IMG/VR virus record: IMGVR_UViG_3300046689_000511
Span: 1 to 29,933 of that record
Length of the DNA stretch: 29,933 nucleotides
Reading direction: 5' to 3' (one strand)
Origin: a virus
Shown here: positions 7,764-16,240 of the stretch, in pieces
Layout of the letters: the number at the start of each line of letters is the position of its first letter
How positions within the stretch are numbered: position 1 is the stretch's first letter
The notes under the pieces: model-generated
What the model was told of the DNA's origin: nothing
The model's input: the letters and a program-made list of their open reading frames with translations, nothing else
The model's database searches: none
Program-made: the position numbers and the translations under genes

Positions 7764-9632
7764 ATGACAGTAGTTGCCCAAGATCCAACAGTAAATCCAG
7801 CTGATTTAGTAGACCTAGATCAGCAGAGGAAACTCGCTGAGGGTGTACTTAATCAATTAGGGCTTCACCCTAATCAGGCCGGCGCACGGAACCTATTGGA
7901 CACTCACTTCCAAGGTCCAACGGCCAGCCCGGAAGTTTCTAATGTTATAGCCCCAGCTCCATTAATTAACTCTACAGATCAACCTACTGCCCCTAAGGTG
8001 GCACCACAAGCGGCAATAGCGCACACATCGGTAACCCCAGACGCCACTAAACCAGTTCAACCTACTGCCACTCAGGTGACTCCTCCGGTTGCCGGACAAG
8101 AGGCAAGTCAGCCTCTAGTGAGCATAGGTGGCCCAACTATCCCAAGCCCATCCGCCGCAAGCAGGATTCCTTCAAACTTGGAGAGCAGAACTACTCAGGA
8201 TCAGGATGAGCTCAATCGACTCATTAGAACTGGTGCTGGAGTAAGTCAGGTCAAGAATCCATTCCTCAAGGGACTCGCTGCTGTTGGTGATATAGCTGGT
8301 GCATCTCTCTTTCCTAGCATAGAGAGGTTGATTCCTGGAACCTATGGTCATCATAATGATCTGATAAACACTCAGGAGAGTAGGATTAAGGGGGACTTGG
8401 CAAACACTGAAACACAGGCCAGAACTGAGCAAGCTCGTCAAGCCACTGAAACCTCTGCCAATGAAGCAAAGAACAAGCCCAACGAGCTGTCTGTGTGGAT
8501 GCAGCAGAATCCGGGCAAGCCAATCTCTGAGTATTGGAAAGCAAAGGCTGATGCAGCTTTCAACAAGATGACTCCTCAACAGTTTGCCATGAAGTATTAC
8601 ACCACTCCTCTAGATGAGGGAGGTGGTGGACTTACTGCTGGTGAGGCCTTAGTTCAAGTAAACAAAGATATGGCTTTTGCTAAACCACCTAACTCGGCCC
8701 AGCAAGAGCAACACTTCCAGGAACTGTTGGCAAAGGTTGTGGGATCCACTCCGGATCCAAAGATCATATCTGATCCTAAGACTCTGTTCGATATGATCAG
8801 CAAGTCCGAGAATCTGACCGACCCAGAAAAGCAAGAAGTTTTTGCTCACTTAACTTCTAAGACATCTCCAGCGGCACAAGGCGGGCTTGCCACAATCAGA
8901 ACTCAAGGACTTCTCCAAAGAGGCTTAACACCAGTGATTGATAGAGATACTGGGATGCTTACTGTGATCAATGCACAGGAGCATATTCAGAGTCCTAACA
9001 AGTACATTGGAGCAGCTCAGGGAACTACCTCCATGTCTCGTGAAGCTTCATTCAATGAATTGGCTAGGGTATCTAGTATGGCAAGACAAGCTGTTACTGA
9101 TCTTAAGACTCCATTTACAGTTGAACAACGAGCTAAACTATCACTCGCTTTGAGATCTCCAGACCCACATAGCGCCATGGACAGCTTTCTTCATAGTTCG
9201 GTTGGTCAAAGTCTTGCTGATGATCAGGTTGATTGGGTTACAGCTATTGCTTCACTTGAGGAGAATGCAATGGCTCTACGTTCCGTGCAAGGAATGGGCC
9301 AGGGCTCAGATCAACTAAGGGGAGCCATTCACGCTATGATACCAGGATCTGGAACCCCCAATTTAAAGACAGCCATCAGACAGTTGAATATCTTTGATGC
9401 TCTGGTTAATACACTTAAGGTAGGAGTAGCGAAGAGTGGGGTTAATCAGCCAAAAGCTGCAGAAGTCCCAAAGACTCAGGATCAGACTACAACAACAAAT
9501 ACTCCACCGACAGCTGGTAAGACCTTCACTAAAACTCAGGTAACTGCAATCGCCAAGCAGAATGGTATTACCTATGAAGCTGCCAAAGCTGATGCAGAAA
9601 AACATGGACATAAAGTTGATGAGAGCAGGTAG
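7764..9632 (+). CDS. Internal/ejection-type virion protein
   Basis: I chose ATG 7764, preceded by GGTGGATAAG; a TTG 12 bases upstream is possible but has no better ribosome site. The product is about 622 residues. The first 150 residues are a low-complexity Pro/Ala/Thr/Gln linker, followed by helical regions rich in charged and Gln residues (TETQARTEQARQATETSANEAKN; LDEGGGGLTAGEALVQVNKD). The C-terminal tail is Thr/Pro-rich and then ends in a lysine-rich helix (FTKTQVTAIAKQNGITYEAAKADAEKHGHK). A short helical motif of this kind also ends many phage internal proteins. I see no lytic transglycosylase or peptidase motif. It lies between the 188- and 1306-residue proteins and is probably a middle ejection protein. 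Confidence 0.5.
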   Translation: MTVVAQDPTVNPADLVDLDQQRKLAEGVLNQLGLHPNQAGARNLLDTHFQGPTASPEVSNVIAPAPLINSTDQPTAPKVAPQAAIAHTSVTPDATKPVQPTATQVTPPVAGQEASQPLVSIGGPTIPSPSAASRIPSNLESRTTQDQDELNRLIRTGAGVSQVKNPFLKGLAAVGDIAGASLFPSIERLIPGTYGHHNDLINTQESRIKGDLANTETQARTEQARQATETSANEAKNKPNELSVWMQQNPGKPISEYWKAKADAAFNKMTPQQFAMKYYTTPLDEGGGGLTAGEALVQVNKDMAFAKPPNSAQQEQHFQELLAKVVGSTPDPKIISDPKTLFDMISKSENLTDPEKQEVFAHLTSKTSPAAQGGLATIRTQGLLQRGLTPVIDRDTGMLTVINAQEHIQSPNKYIGAAQGTTSMSREASFNELARVSSMARQAVTDLKTPFTVEQRAKLSLALRSPDPHSAMDSFLHSSVGQSLADDQVDWVTAIASLEENAMALRSVQGMGQGSDQLRGAIHAMIPGSGTPNLKTAIRQLNIFDALVNTLKVGVAKSGVNQPKAAEVPKTQDQTTTTNTPPTAGKTFTKTQVTAIAKQNGITYEAAKADAEKHGHKVDESR

Positions 9633-9635
9633 ATA

Positions 9636-12600
9636 ATGCCTCCACAGACCATAGACTGGGATAGTGTTCCGGACTCGACTCCTAATATTGATTGGGATAA
9701 GCTGCAGCCTACTCCACTGGCCGACCAGTATCATGTCCATCCTGGAACTACTATTGGCCCACGAACTGATAGCCTCAGCGGTTGGTTTGGTGATGTAGCT
9801 AATGATGTCCGTCATGGAACTACAGCTACTCTACCTGGCAGAATCCTCCATAAACTCGGAGCTCAGCCAACTGAGGCTGGGGCCGGCGGTGGTCCTGGAG
9901 GTATAGGTGAGCAGATGGGTGGGGAGCTCATCGGACCAGCACGGATGGCTCAGGGAGCGATTGGACTCTACTCTCATCCTCCTAACAACACCGGTCAGAG
10001 CGTCCGTGATGTTAATAACGTTGTGGGAGGTGCATTTCAATCTCCCGGTCCTGGAACTGCTCTTATTCCGGGTGCAGTTCCTGCAATAGCTACTTTAGGA
10101 CCTATAAGTGCTGGGGCATCAGCACTAGCCACTAAAGCTGGAGCTGATCCTGATGAAGCAGAACTGGCTGGTAACGCAGCCGCAATAGCTGCCCCATTTG
10201 CTCATCCTGCAGTTGCTAGAGCTGGGAACCTAATTAAGACCTATTCTCCGGAGATTGGACGAGCTGCTGGGTATGGAGCTTCTCTAGCTAAGGTTGGGTC
10301 TAGTCTAATTCATGGGAAGATACCAAACATTGCAGATGCCCTGTATGCAACTCCTTTAATCACTAAACCTGTCTCCATGATAACTCATGGCATTGGTGCT
10401 GGGATAGAAGCTGCTGGAGGGATGCCAGCTCCACTTATTGATCTAGGTGAATTCACTCCTACAGCTCATTCAGATGTTATTCCAACTTCCGCTCAGAATA
10501 CTGGCAAGTTTGCTCGTAACGTGATGGGAATGAGGTCTGGTGCTCCAGTTAATGCTCCAGTTCCCAACCCATCATTACTAGGTCGTGGGCCTTTGATTCC
10601 TGAGTCTGGGCCAGTTGCTACTGGAGGAACCCCAGAGGCAGCACCTAAACCACCTACTTCTGGCGCACCTAGAGTTCAGATCGAGCGCGGCAAGGGTGGG
10701 AAAATGACGAAAGTCTATCCTCCAGCCACTGTGGAACCAGGAACTCCGACGATCATGAATCCTGGTAAGATTGAGCATCCATGGATCACTGGGACAGCAC
10801 CTCAGGTTAATGAAGCACTTCCCACAGATCTTATTAAGGGAGGGGCAGCTGCTGAGGTTCCTCAGTTCTCTAGTGGTGGAACGATTGAGCCTAAAGGTGA
10901 AGTATTTCCTCCAGATCACGATGAAGAAAATCTTGTTAAGGATGGTTTTCTTAAAGCTCCAAAGAATGTTACTCCAACCTTTAGCATTGATGACCTTAAA
11001 GCCCCTCAGGATTTCCTGAAGCAGCACGGTACTCCACACGATCAGCTTAGAACTATGAAGGACACTGATATTGTGGATCAGGCCAATGAGCTTCATGACT
11101 ATCTCTCGACTCAAGGTAATGGACAGACTGAGAGAACTAGGATAGCTACACCAGAACGAGTTCCATACGATGTTCCTCCAGAGGCTTCTAACTTTACTGC
11201 TGATGAATTCAGTGATGCTCAGAAGTTTCTCAAGCAGAACGGGGTTTTTGCGTCCGATCTTAGGACTATGCCGGATACTGAGATTATCCAGAGGGCCAGA
11301 GATCTTAAACAGCATCTCGATACTCAAACTGGCTCAGCAAAGCCTCTAGTACCAGGAGCTTCTCAGCCTGAGGTTCAGCCATCGGAGACTCCTTCGAGTC
11401 AGTCTCAGCCCTTGACAAATGAACCCGAAAAGCCTATAATAAATACTGATATGCCTCAGGAATCAGTGAGTAGATTTAGATTTGATGAAAATGCTGAGCC
11501 ACACGGCTCTGTACAAGGTGACTTCAGTCTCCATAAGCCAACTAGCTTCTATCATGGCTCTTCAAATCCAAATCTAATTAACACTGGAATAGAAGCTAGA
11601 GTTTCTCCGGAAGTCAGAGCGAATCATCCAGAAGAACATCCTGACACATTCAAGGGAGTATTCTTAGGTGATAATCCTGATGCTGAAGAGGTAAGGGATA
11701 GGGTCCCCGGTGGGTATTGGGGTGGAGAAAAGCCTTATAAAGTAGATTTACCTAAAGGGTCTCAGATGAGAGTGGATCCCCATTTTGGGGGTAATCCCTT
11801 TGAGCATATCGATACCAACGTTATCCACATGGGTGATATTCCTTCCGGTCGGGTGAGTACTCCTGAAGACACTCTTGAAACTAAGGGTATTCAGGAAGCT
11901 GCACGTGAAGATCTTGATAAAGGTCAAGCAGCTGCTGATGATCTTGAGCGAAAGCAGTTTTACAAGAACAACAAGCCAGGAGTAAGTAAAACAACTGGAC
12001 AGCGCTACAATCCAGATCTACATGAGAATGAACTCCTCCCATGGGCACAGACACCGTGGGGAGGAGAGCCTGAGTTTGAACCGCAAGAAGGAGCAAGTGC
12101 AAGCGTGAAGCCTCCGAAGAACACCGCTAACTTCGTCAATCCATTCTCCGGTAACTATGAACCTGATCCTAAGTTCAGCGCAGATGAACTCAATGACCTC
12201 TATCGTGGAGATGTTCTCGACACTATGGCGAAGACTCATGGTGAACTGATTCACATGCCTCCTGAACCCGGTAGATCTTCTTTGAAAGGAACCTCCGGTA
12301 TGATTGAAGGCCCTGACGATGATTATGTCAGAAACAGGGCTGAGGATGGTCTCGGAACTCCTGAGGAAGAGGAGGGAATGAGAGGACCTAACAAAGCTGC
12401 AGAGGATTTGAATATGCCCAAAGGTGACCAAGCCAGCGGAGATGAACAACAATTCTTAGATAGCGTTAGATCTGAGATTGAAAAAAATGGATTCACTTTT
12501 AAGAAAGATGCTAGGGCTGTTCCTGGTTCTGTACTGGGATTTAATGATAATAATGAGCTTGCTATCCTAGGACCTGACGGCTATCTGAGGATCTATGAGC

Positions 12601-13556
12601 TCCCGCCGGACGTTTATAAGGCAGTTCTTGAAAAGGGAACTGCTGATCTCTCTGAAAAACCCAAATCGGATGAAGATTATCTAAAAGATTTGAGTAAAGG
12701 TGACCCATCTGGACATATGCCCAAAGACCTCATCAATTGGTCTGAAACTGCCGATGATGCCTCACACTGGCTTGTGGATAATGGCCACCTCAGATGGGAA
12801 GAAGCCAATAACATGGCTCCAGATGACATCCTTAAAACAGCCGAAAAATTAGGATTTAAACTTCCTAAACCACCACAGGATGCCAAGGACATCATCAAGA
12901 ATCAGAACAACAAGAACATCTCTGACATCGTGAACCGTCAGATAGAGAATGCTGATTCTAAGCCTCCTATAGACGACTCGGATTCTCGCAATCTTGCTAA
13001 AGATCCCAAGAATGTAGATTCAGCTAAATTCTTCCTAAGAAATCAGATGGGAGATTATGAAGAGCTGATGGAACAAGGTGGATTAAATCCTAAAAACCCC
13101 ATCGACATAATTGAAGCTGCTAAAGAATTAGAATGGGATCCCAATACCGATTACCAAAAGCCTGGAGCTATTGTTAATATGGATGTAGATTTAGGTTCTC
13201 TCGATGAAGAGTCCAAAAAGTTCAGTGATAAGTATGGTGGAAAGGGTCCTGCTTTACCTGGTGAACATGCCCCAGGAAGTAGAGATGTTCAGGATGCTCT
13301 TGAGTATCTTGAGGAGAATGACATCCTCAATAACCACATCCGCAATTCCAGTCCAGCAGATATTATGAGAATCGCCAGAGACAATGGATGGAAGATGCCT
13401 GTGGATACCAACCTAATTAAAAATCTGATTGATTCCCCAGAACCGAACATCAATGATCTACGAGAAAAGAGGAGAGAAGATCTCATCGACACTCGTGGGG
13501 TAGCCCAGGAAATGCGTGAACGGGCTGCCCAGGACAAAAGAAGACCCTACAAATAA
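9636..13556 (+). CDS. Giant internal virion protein with ADP-ribosyltransferase-like segment and helical repeats
   Basis: The product has 1306 residues and is the largest gene here. Residues 1-20 contain a short tandem pattern (TIDWDSVPD, NIDWDKLQP). Residues about 85-260 are Gly/Ala-rich and hydrophobic (PGTALIPGAVPAIATLG), suited to membrane insertion during ejection. Residues about 636-745 resemble an ADP-ribosyltransferase fold: YHGS at 639-642, then VFLGDNPDAEEV at 675-686, the spacing of the H and Y motifs; a catalytic Glu is not certain. Five degenerate helical repeats of about 40-45 residues start near 449, 520, 1032, 1126 and 1217. The remainder is charged and Pro-rich linker. It is probably ejected into the cell with DNA and could carry an effector. 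A perfect sigma-70-like promoter lies inside it at 11412-11440, followed by an in-frame ATG at 11451. Confidence 0.55.
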   Translation: MPPQTIDWDSVPDSTPNIDWDKLQPTPLADQYHVHPGTTIGPRTDSLSGWFGDVANDVRHGTTATLPGRILHKLGAQPTEAGAGGGPGGIGEQMGGELIGPARMAQGAIGLYSHPPNNTGQSVRDVNNVVGGAFQSPGPGTALIPGAVPAIATLGPISAGASALATKAGADPDEAELAGNAAAIAAPFAHPAVARAGNLIKTYSPEIGRAAGYGASLAKVGSSLIHGKIPNIADALYATPLITKPVSMITHGIGAGIEAAGGMPAPLIDLGEFTPTAHSDVIPTSAQNTGKFARNVMGMRSGAPVNAPVPNPSLLGRGPLIPESGPVATGGTPEAAPKPPTSGAPRVQIERGKGGKMTKVYPPATVEPGTPTIMNPGKIEHPWITGTAPQVNEALPTDLIKGGAAAEVPQFSSGGTIEPKGEVFPPDHDEENLVKDGFLKAPKNVTPTFSIDDLKAPQDFLKQHGTPHDQLRTMKDTDIVDQANELHDYLSTQGNGQTERTRIATPERVPYDVPPEASNFTADEFSDAQKFLKQNGVFASDLRTMPDTEIIQRARDLKQHLDTQTGSAKPLVPGASQPEVQPSETPSSQSQPLTNEPEKPIINTDMPQESVSRFRFDENAEPHGSVQGDFSLHKPTSFYHGSSNPNLINTGIEARVSPEVRANHPEEHPDTFKGVFLGDNPDAEEVRDRVPGGYWGGEKPYKVDLPKGSQMRVDPHFGGNPFEHIDTNVIHMGDIPSGRVSTPEDTLETKGIQEAAREDLDKGQAAADDLERKQFYKNNKPGVSKTTGQRYNPDLHENELLPWAQTPWGGEPEFEPQEGASASVKPPKNTANFVNPFSGNYEPDPKFSADELNDLYRGDVLDTMAKTHGELIHMPPEPGRSSLKGTSGMIEGPDDDYVRNRAEDGLGTPEEEEGMRGPNKAAEDLNMPKGDQASGDEQQFLDSVRSEIEKNGFTFKKDARAVPGSVLGFNDNNELAILGPDGYLRIYELPPDVYKAVLEKGTADLSEKPKSDEDYLKDLSKGDPSGHMPKDLINWSETADDASHWLVDNGHLRWEEANNMAPDDILKTAEKLGFKLPKPPQDAKDIIKNQNNKNISDIVNRQIENADSKPPIDDSDSRNLAKDPKNVDSAKFFLRNQMGDYEELMEQGGLNPKNPIDIIEAAKELEWDPNTDYQKPGAIVNMDVDLGSLDEESKKFSDKYGGKGPALPGEHAPGSRDVQDALEYLEENDILNNHIRNSSPADIMRIARDNGWKMPVDTNLIKNLIDSPEPNINDLREKRREDLIDTRGVAQEMRERAAQDKRRPYK
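10980..13403 (+). repeat. Five degenerate helical protein repeats within the 1306-residue gene
   Basis: The repeats encode the pattern A-x2-[FWY]-L-x2-[NHQ] ... L-x2-M-x3-[DE]-I-[ILM]-x2-A-x-[ED]-L. They start near residues 449, 520, 1032, 1126 and 1217 of the protein. Cores are DFLKQHG...TDIVDQANEL, KFLKQNG...TEIIQRARDL, HWLVDNG...DDILKTAEKL, FFLRNQM...IDIIEAAKEL and EYLEEND...ADIMRIARDN. Copies 1-2 and 3-5 form two clusters with the ADP-ribosyltransferase-like segment between them. The similarity is at protein level only; DNA identity is low, so these are old duplications. Confidence 0.6.
11412..11440 (+). promoter_or_regulatory. Perfect-consensus sigma-70 promoter inside a coding region
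   Basis: TTGACA at 11412-11417 and TATAAT at 11435-11440 are separated by exactly 17 bases. The -35 element carries the same CCCTTGACAA extension as the intergenic promoters of this phage. Transcription would start near 11447, four bases before an in-frame ATG at 11451 (residue 606), so a nearly leaderless message for the C-terminal half, including the ADP-ribosyltransferase-like part, could be made. Function is unproven; codon constraints could produce this by chance. Confidence 0.45.
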
Positions 13557-13566
13557 GGAGTAGTCC

Positions 13567-13953
13567 ATGCCAGCATACCAGACAACAGGTAGCATCACAG
13601 CGTTGTATCCAGGAGACCAGGTTCTTGCTTTCAATGCAGAAAAACCTGCTTCTGGCACACTTTCACAGCAATTTGCCATCGCTCCAAACAATGTTGATCC
13701 GCCATCAGTTAACATAGAAGTCCTGTTTGCTGGAGCTCCTGGGGCCTTCGAATTTGACGTCTATGAAGCTGATACAGATGTTTCAACCAATTACCGACAA
13801 GTTCCAGTTTCTGGGGCCATTAGCGCTGTAGATGCTAACAACGGAGCTCGTTTGGATCTGTCTCCATTTACTGGAACCTTCATTGCCATATTCTGCAAAA
13901 CGCAGAATGCAAACTCAGTTAATGCCACTGTGAAGATAACAAGGAGATCTTGA
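13567..13953 (+). CDS. Small structural protein of unknown role
   Basis: This protein has 128 residues with a good ribosome site (AAGGAG about eight bases before ATG 13567). The sequence looks all-beta: repeated short strands separated by Pro/Gly/Asn turns (GSITALYPGDQVLAFNAE, VNIEVLFAGAPGAFEFDVYEAD, TFIAIFCKTQNANSVNATVKI). This resembles jelly-roll or Ig-like phage head-decoration or tail accessory proteins. It has one cysteine and no signal peptide, unlike the two following genes. Its TGA overlaps the next ATG by one base. I do not recognise a specific family. Confidence 0.5.
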   Translation: MPAYQTTGSITALYPGDQVLAFNAEKPASGTLSQQFAIAPNNVDPPSVNIEVLFAGAPGAFEFDVYEADTDVSTNYRQVPVSGAISAVDANNGARLDLSPFTGTFIAIFCKTQNANSVNATVKITRRS

Positions 13954-14381
13954 TGAAAACTATAGTGAGGAGTTTAGTTGTATTCCTTCTTTTTGGGGCC
14001 GTGTGTTTCGGTCAGAGTACTGCTAACTTCGGTACAGCCTCCCAATACAAACAATGGGTCTGTCAACAAGGTATTGGTGATGGGCTAAATGCGATTGCAG
14101 CAGGAACCTATCTACAGTCCACTTGTTGGAATAAAACAGGTGTGACCGTTACAATCACTGGTCTAAGCTGCTACACCGACAACAACGGAACATCATCCAT
14201 GAATGCGGCGGGTAACACACTCGGAGCTCTCCTGACTGGTCCGGTGACCTGTACTACTGCATTGGCTCCAGGAATCCAATCGGCTAATATACTGCTAACG
14301 AACGGAGACTACATTAAGTTTACCTTCGTATCAGATACCGTCAGTAAACAAACAACATGGGTTGTAACAGGGACATACTAA
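13953..14381 (+). CDS. Sec-exported small Cys-containing protein
   Basis: AAGGAG lies seven bases upstream of ATG 13953; a TTG three bases earlier is less likely. The 142-residue product starts with a textbook Sec signal peptide: MKTIVRSL, a hydrophobic core VVFLLFGAVC, then a likely cleavage after CFG before QSTANF. The mature part is small and beta-rich with four cysteines (QWVCQQG, STCWNK, LSCYTD, VTCTT), compatible with two disulfides in an oxidising periplasm. Virion proteins rarely carry signal peptides, so this is either a secreted late product, a host-surface modifier or a lysis-related factor. The mature domain has an Ig-like feel (VTVTITGLSC) but I do not name a family. Confidence 0.55.
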   Translation: MKTIVRSLVVFLLFGAVCFGQSTANFGTASQYKQWVCQQGIGDGLNAIAAGTYLQSTCWNKTGVTVTITGLSCYTDNNGTSSMNAAGNTLGALLTGPVTCTTALAPGIQSANILLTNGDYIKFTFVSDTVSKQTTWVVTGTY

Positions 14382-14382
14382 T

Positions 14383-15183
14383 ATGATCAGACTCATAACA
14401 CTGCTGTCAGCTCTTCCTCTGCTGGTGGCTAATGGTCAGGTTACCAGCGTAGGCGGCCACCGTTCGGTTGCCTCTACGTGTACTACACCAGCATTTACCA
14501 CACAATACACTTTCTGGAACTCCACAAACACATGTAATGGTGGTGGAGCTTGTACTGTTGGTACTGATGGAATAGATTCAATCTCCAGTACTGGTTCCAT
14601 CACTGGCAGACCACTCGTTCAAGCTACTAGCGCTCAACGCCCACTTTACACCCCGGCAGCCCTTAATGGTCTAGCAGTGGGTACATTCACTCAAGCTGCA
14701 CAGACTCAGATTGGTGGACAGGAGCTTTATGGGTCAGCCACTAATGGAAACTTTGCTCAAACTTTTCTAGTTGTTATGAAGATGTCGGCATCCTCTGGTG
14801 GTGGCAATATGATTGGAGCCAATCCCACAGGAAGCAACCTTGAGTGGTATGTTTCACCCAATGCTACATCTGGGTTTAACAAAGCTAGCACTATCATTAT
14901 CGGTACGAGTACGGGTACTTTTGCCACTTCCACATGGTATGCAATGGTGCTACAATTCAACCAGCCTACTGGAGTCTGGTCAATTCTCCACTGTGCAAGT
15001 GGATCTTGTGTATCCGATGGCACTGGCACCAATCTACAGGGTTTTGGGTGGCCTGTACAAACAATAGGTTTTCAGAATAACGGAGATGGCGGTTTTGGTG
15101 GACAAATTGCCGAAGTGAGCTTCTTTAATGGAATTTCAACAACTGGATTTGCATCATATGTACAGTGTAAGTATGGAATCTAA
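14383..15183 (+). CDS. Sec-exported concanavalin/LamG-like protein
   Basis: The product has 266 residues. Residues 1-19 (MIRLITLLSALPLLVANGQ) form a signal peptide. The mature part has the strand order of a concanavalin A-like (LamG-type) jelly roll: RPLYTPAALNGLAVGTF, TFLVVMKMSA, LEWYVSPNA, STWYAMVLQFNQPTGVWSI, GGQIAEVSFFNG and a terminal Cys. Six cysteines in short loops (NTCNGGGAC, HCASGSC) suggest disulfides. In this fold the typical role is glycan or protein binding, not catalysis. It follows the other exported protein directly (TAA, one base, ATG), with no clear Shine-Dalgarno, so coupling is likely. A role at the host envelope, such as receptor masking or adhesion, is inference. Confidence 0.6.
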   Translation: MIRLITLLSALPLLVANGQVTSVGGHRSVASTCTTPAFTTQYTFWNSTNTCNGGGACTVGTDGIDSISSTGSITGRPLVQATSAQRPLYTPAALNGLAVGTFTQAAQTQIGGQELYGSATNGNFAQTFLVVMKMSASSGGGNMIGANPTGSNLEWYVSPNATSGFNKASTIIIGTSTGTFATSTWYAMVLQFNQPTGVWSILHCASGSCVSDGTGTNLQGFGWPVQTIGFQNNGDGGFGGQIAEVSFFNGISTTGFASYVQCKYGI

Positions 15184-15201
15184 AATTGATAGGAGAGTTA
15201 G

Positions 15202-16038
15202 ATGAATTGGAAGGTATGGTTTCACTCACTTGCGGCTGCCGCTATTGGCGGAGGTTCTAGTGCTCTTCTTGGAGCTCTAGCCATGCCGGATACATTCAAC
15301 TTCTCACATGAGGGTTGGATTCACCTTGGTAAACTTGGTTTGATCGGTATGCTGATTCCGGTTCTCACACTGCTCAAGCAGTCTCCATTACCTGAAGCAG
15401 TAATCACTCAAACCCAAACAGTGACCAATACCACAAAGCTGGGCGCATGGGCTCTCATTGCCATTCTTCTCGGGTTCACAATTCCAGAGATGGGATGCTC
15501 AGGACAGCAAGTTGCACGGAACATTGTGGATTGGACTCCAGCACTAGTCTCAGCCGTTAATACTGTGGGAGGTGCTGCTGTTATTCTAGATCCAGCTTCA
15601 GCTCCCATTCTGGCTTTGGCTATCACTGGGTTTGATGCCGCAGCAAAGCTAGTTCAGAATCAAGCTCAGGCATACCTCGACAACCCTAATGCCACAATAC
15701 TTCAGCAACTTCAGGCAGCGGTGATTTCCTTCCAGCAGCAAGTCACCCAGGGACTTCTTACTGCAGCTCGAATAGTCAATCCACAGAGTCAGGCTACAGC
15801 TCTTCTGGACATCAATGCTGTGGCCACAGTGATCAATACTATCCTTGGTCTCATCGCTGGAATTAAAGGAAACACGGTGGCTGCCACATCTGCTGCGGTA
15901 AAGCTTTCAATGGTCCAGCCATACCTGAATAGAGATCAGTCCATTGAGATGCTCTCAGCACACTACGGTGAAAGCAGAACAGTGGCCTCAGTTCAGTATG
16001 ACGGCGGACTCAAGCTTCTAACTCAAGTAGGGTTCTAA
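15202..16038 (+). CDS. Holin-like membrane protein with lipoprotein-like C-terminal domain
   Basis: AGGAG precedes ATG 15202. The 278-residue product has three hydrophobic segments at about residues 8-29, 41-58 and 79-98. The first two and the short charged loop resemble a small phage holin. The third ends in PEMGC (Cys99), which looks like a lipobox although the -3 residue is Glu, not Leu. After Cys99 comes an Ala/Gln-rich helical domain (SGQQVARNIVDWTPAL, FDAAAKLVQNQAQAYL, ISFQQQVTQGLL) of the kind found in periplasmic helical lipoproteins. The gene may thus be a fusion of a holin and a lipoprotein, or one polytopic protein with a periplasmic helical bundle. It is the last gene of the rightward block, the usual place for lysis genes. 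No endolysin was found beside it. Confidence 0.5.
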   Translation: MNWKVWFHSLAAAAIGGGSSALLGALAMPDTFNFSHEGWIHLGKLGLIGMLIPVLTLLKQSPLPEAVITQTQTVTNTTKLGAWALIAILLGFTIPEMGCSGQQVARNIVDWTPALVSAVNTVGGAAVILDPASAPILALAITGFDAAAKLVQNQAQAYLDNPNATILQQLQAAVISFQQQVTQGLLTAARIVNPQSQATALLDINAVATVINTILGLIAGIKGNTVAATSAAVKLSMVQPYLNRDQSIEMLSAHYGESRTVASVQYDGGLKLLTQVGF

Positions 16039-16083
16039 AGTTTGATACCCGGGAATAGGACGAGGCCCACAGAATAACCGGGA

Positions 16084-16111
16084 CAGTCCATCGCGGGAGG
16101 GACTGGGCTTC
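16084..16111 (+). terminator. Possible terminator hairpin after the late operon
   Basis: CAGTCC (16084-16089) pairs with GGACTG (16100-16105), followed by GGCTTCTCT. An outer partial pairing between GAGGCCCA upstream and TGGGCTTC is also possible. It lies about 45 bases after the last rightward stop codon. The downstream T-run is poor, so termination is uncertain. Confidence 0.35.
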
Positions 16112-16127
16112 TCTATCAATGGCCGGA

Positions 16128-16169
16128 GACAATGCCTTCAGTGAATGGGGATCCACTGGAGGCATTGTC
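16128..16169. terminator. Strong hairpin at the convergent junction
   Basis: GACAATGCC (16128-16136) pairs perfectly with GGCATTGTC (16161-16169). After a two-base internal mismatch an inner CAGTG/CACTG stem (16139-16143 and 16154-16158) extends it, leaving a roughly 10-base loop. There is no T-run on either side. Placement between convergent transcription units suggests transcription blocking or RNA end protection. Confidence 0.4.
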
Positions 16170-16240
16170 GTATGTATAGATCATGATATGTGAATTTGGC
16201 GCCTGTAAAGAGGCATGATAGGCTCCTATAATATAAGAAC

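Noticed and set aside
10578-11327. A 249-residue open frame on the - strand
   Set aside because: It is the antisense of the 1306-residue gene, whose frame has repeats and domain-like segments. The antisense product is Leu/Ser/Arg-rich with no recognisable motif.
16039-16125. tRNA-like fold in the GC-rich part of the junction
   Set aside because: No acceptor stem, T-loop (GTTCGAA type) or anticodon arm with tRNA spacing can be drawn.
16227-16232. TATAAT box as promoter for a small RNA
   Set aside because: No acceptable -35 element lies 16-18 bases upstream (TGTAAA is a poor match), so I did not list it as a promoter.
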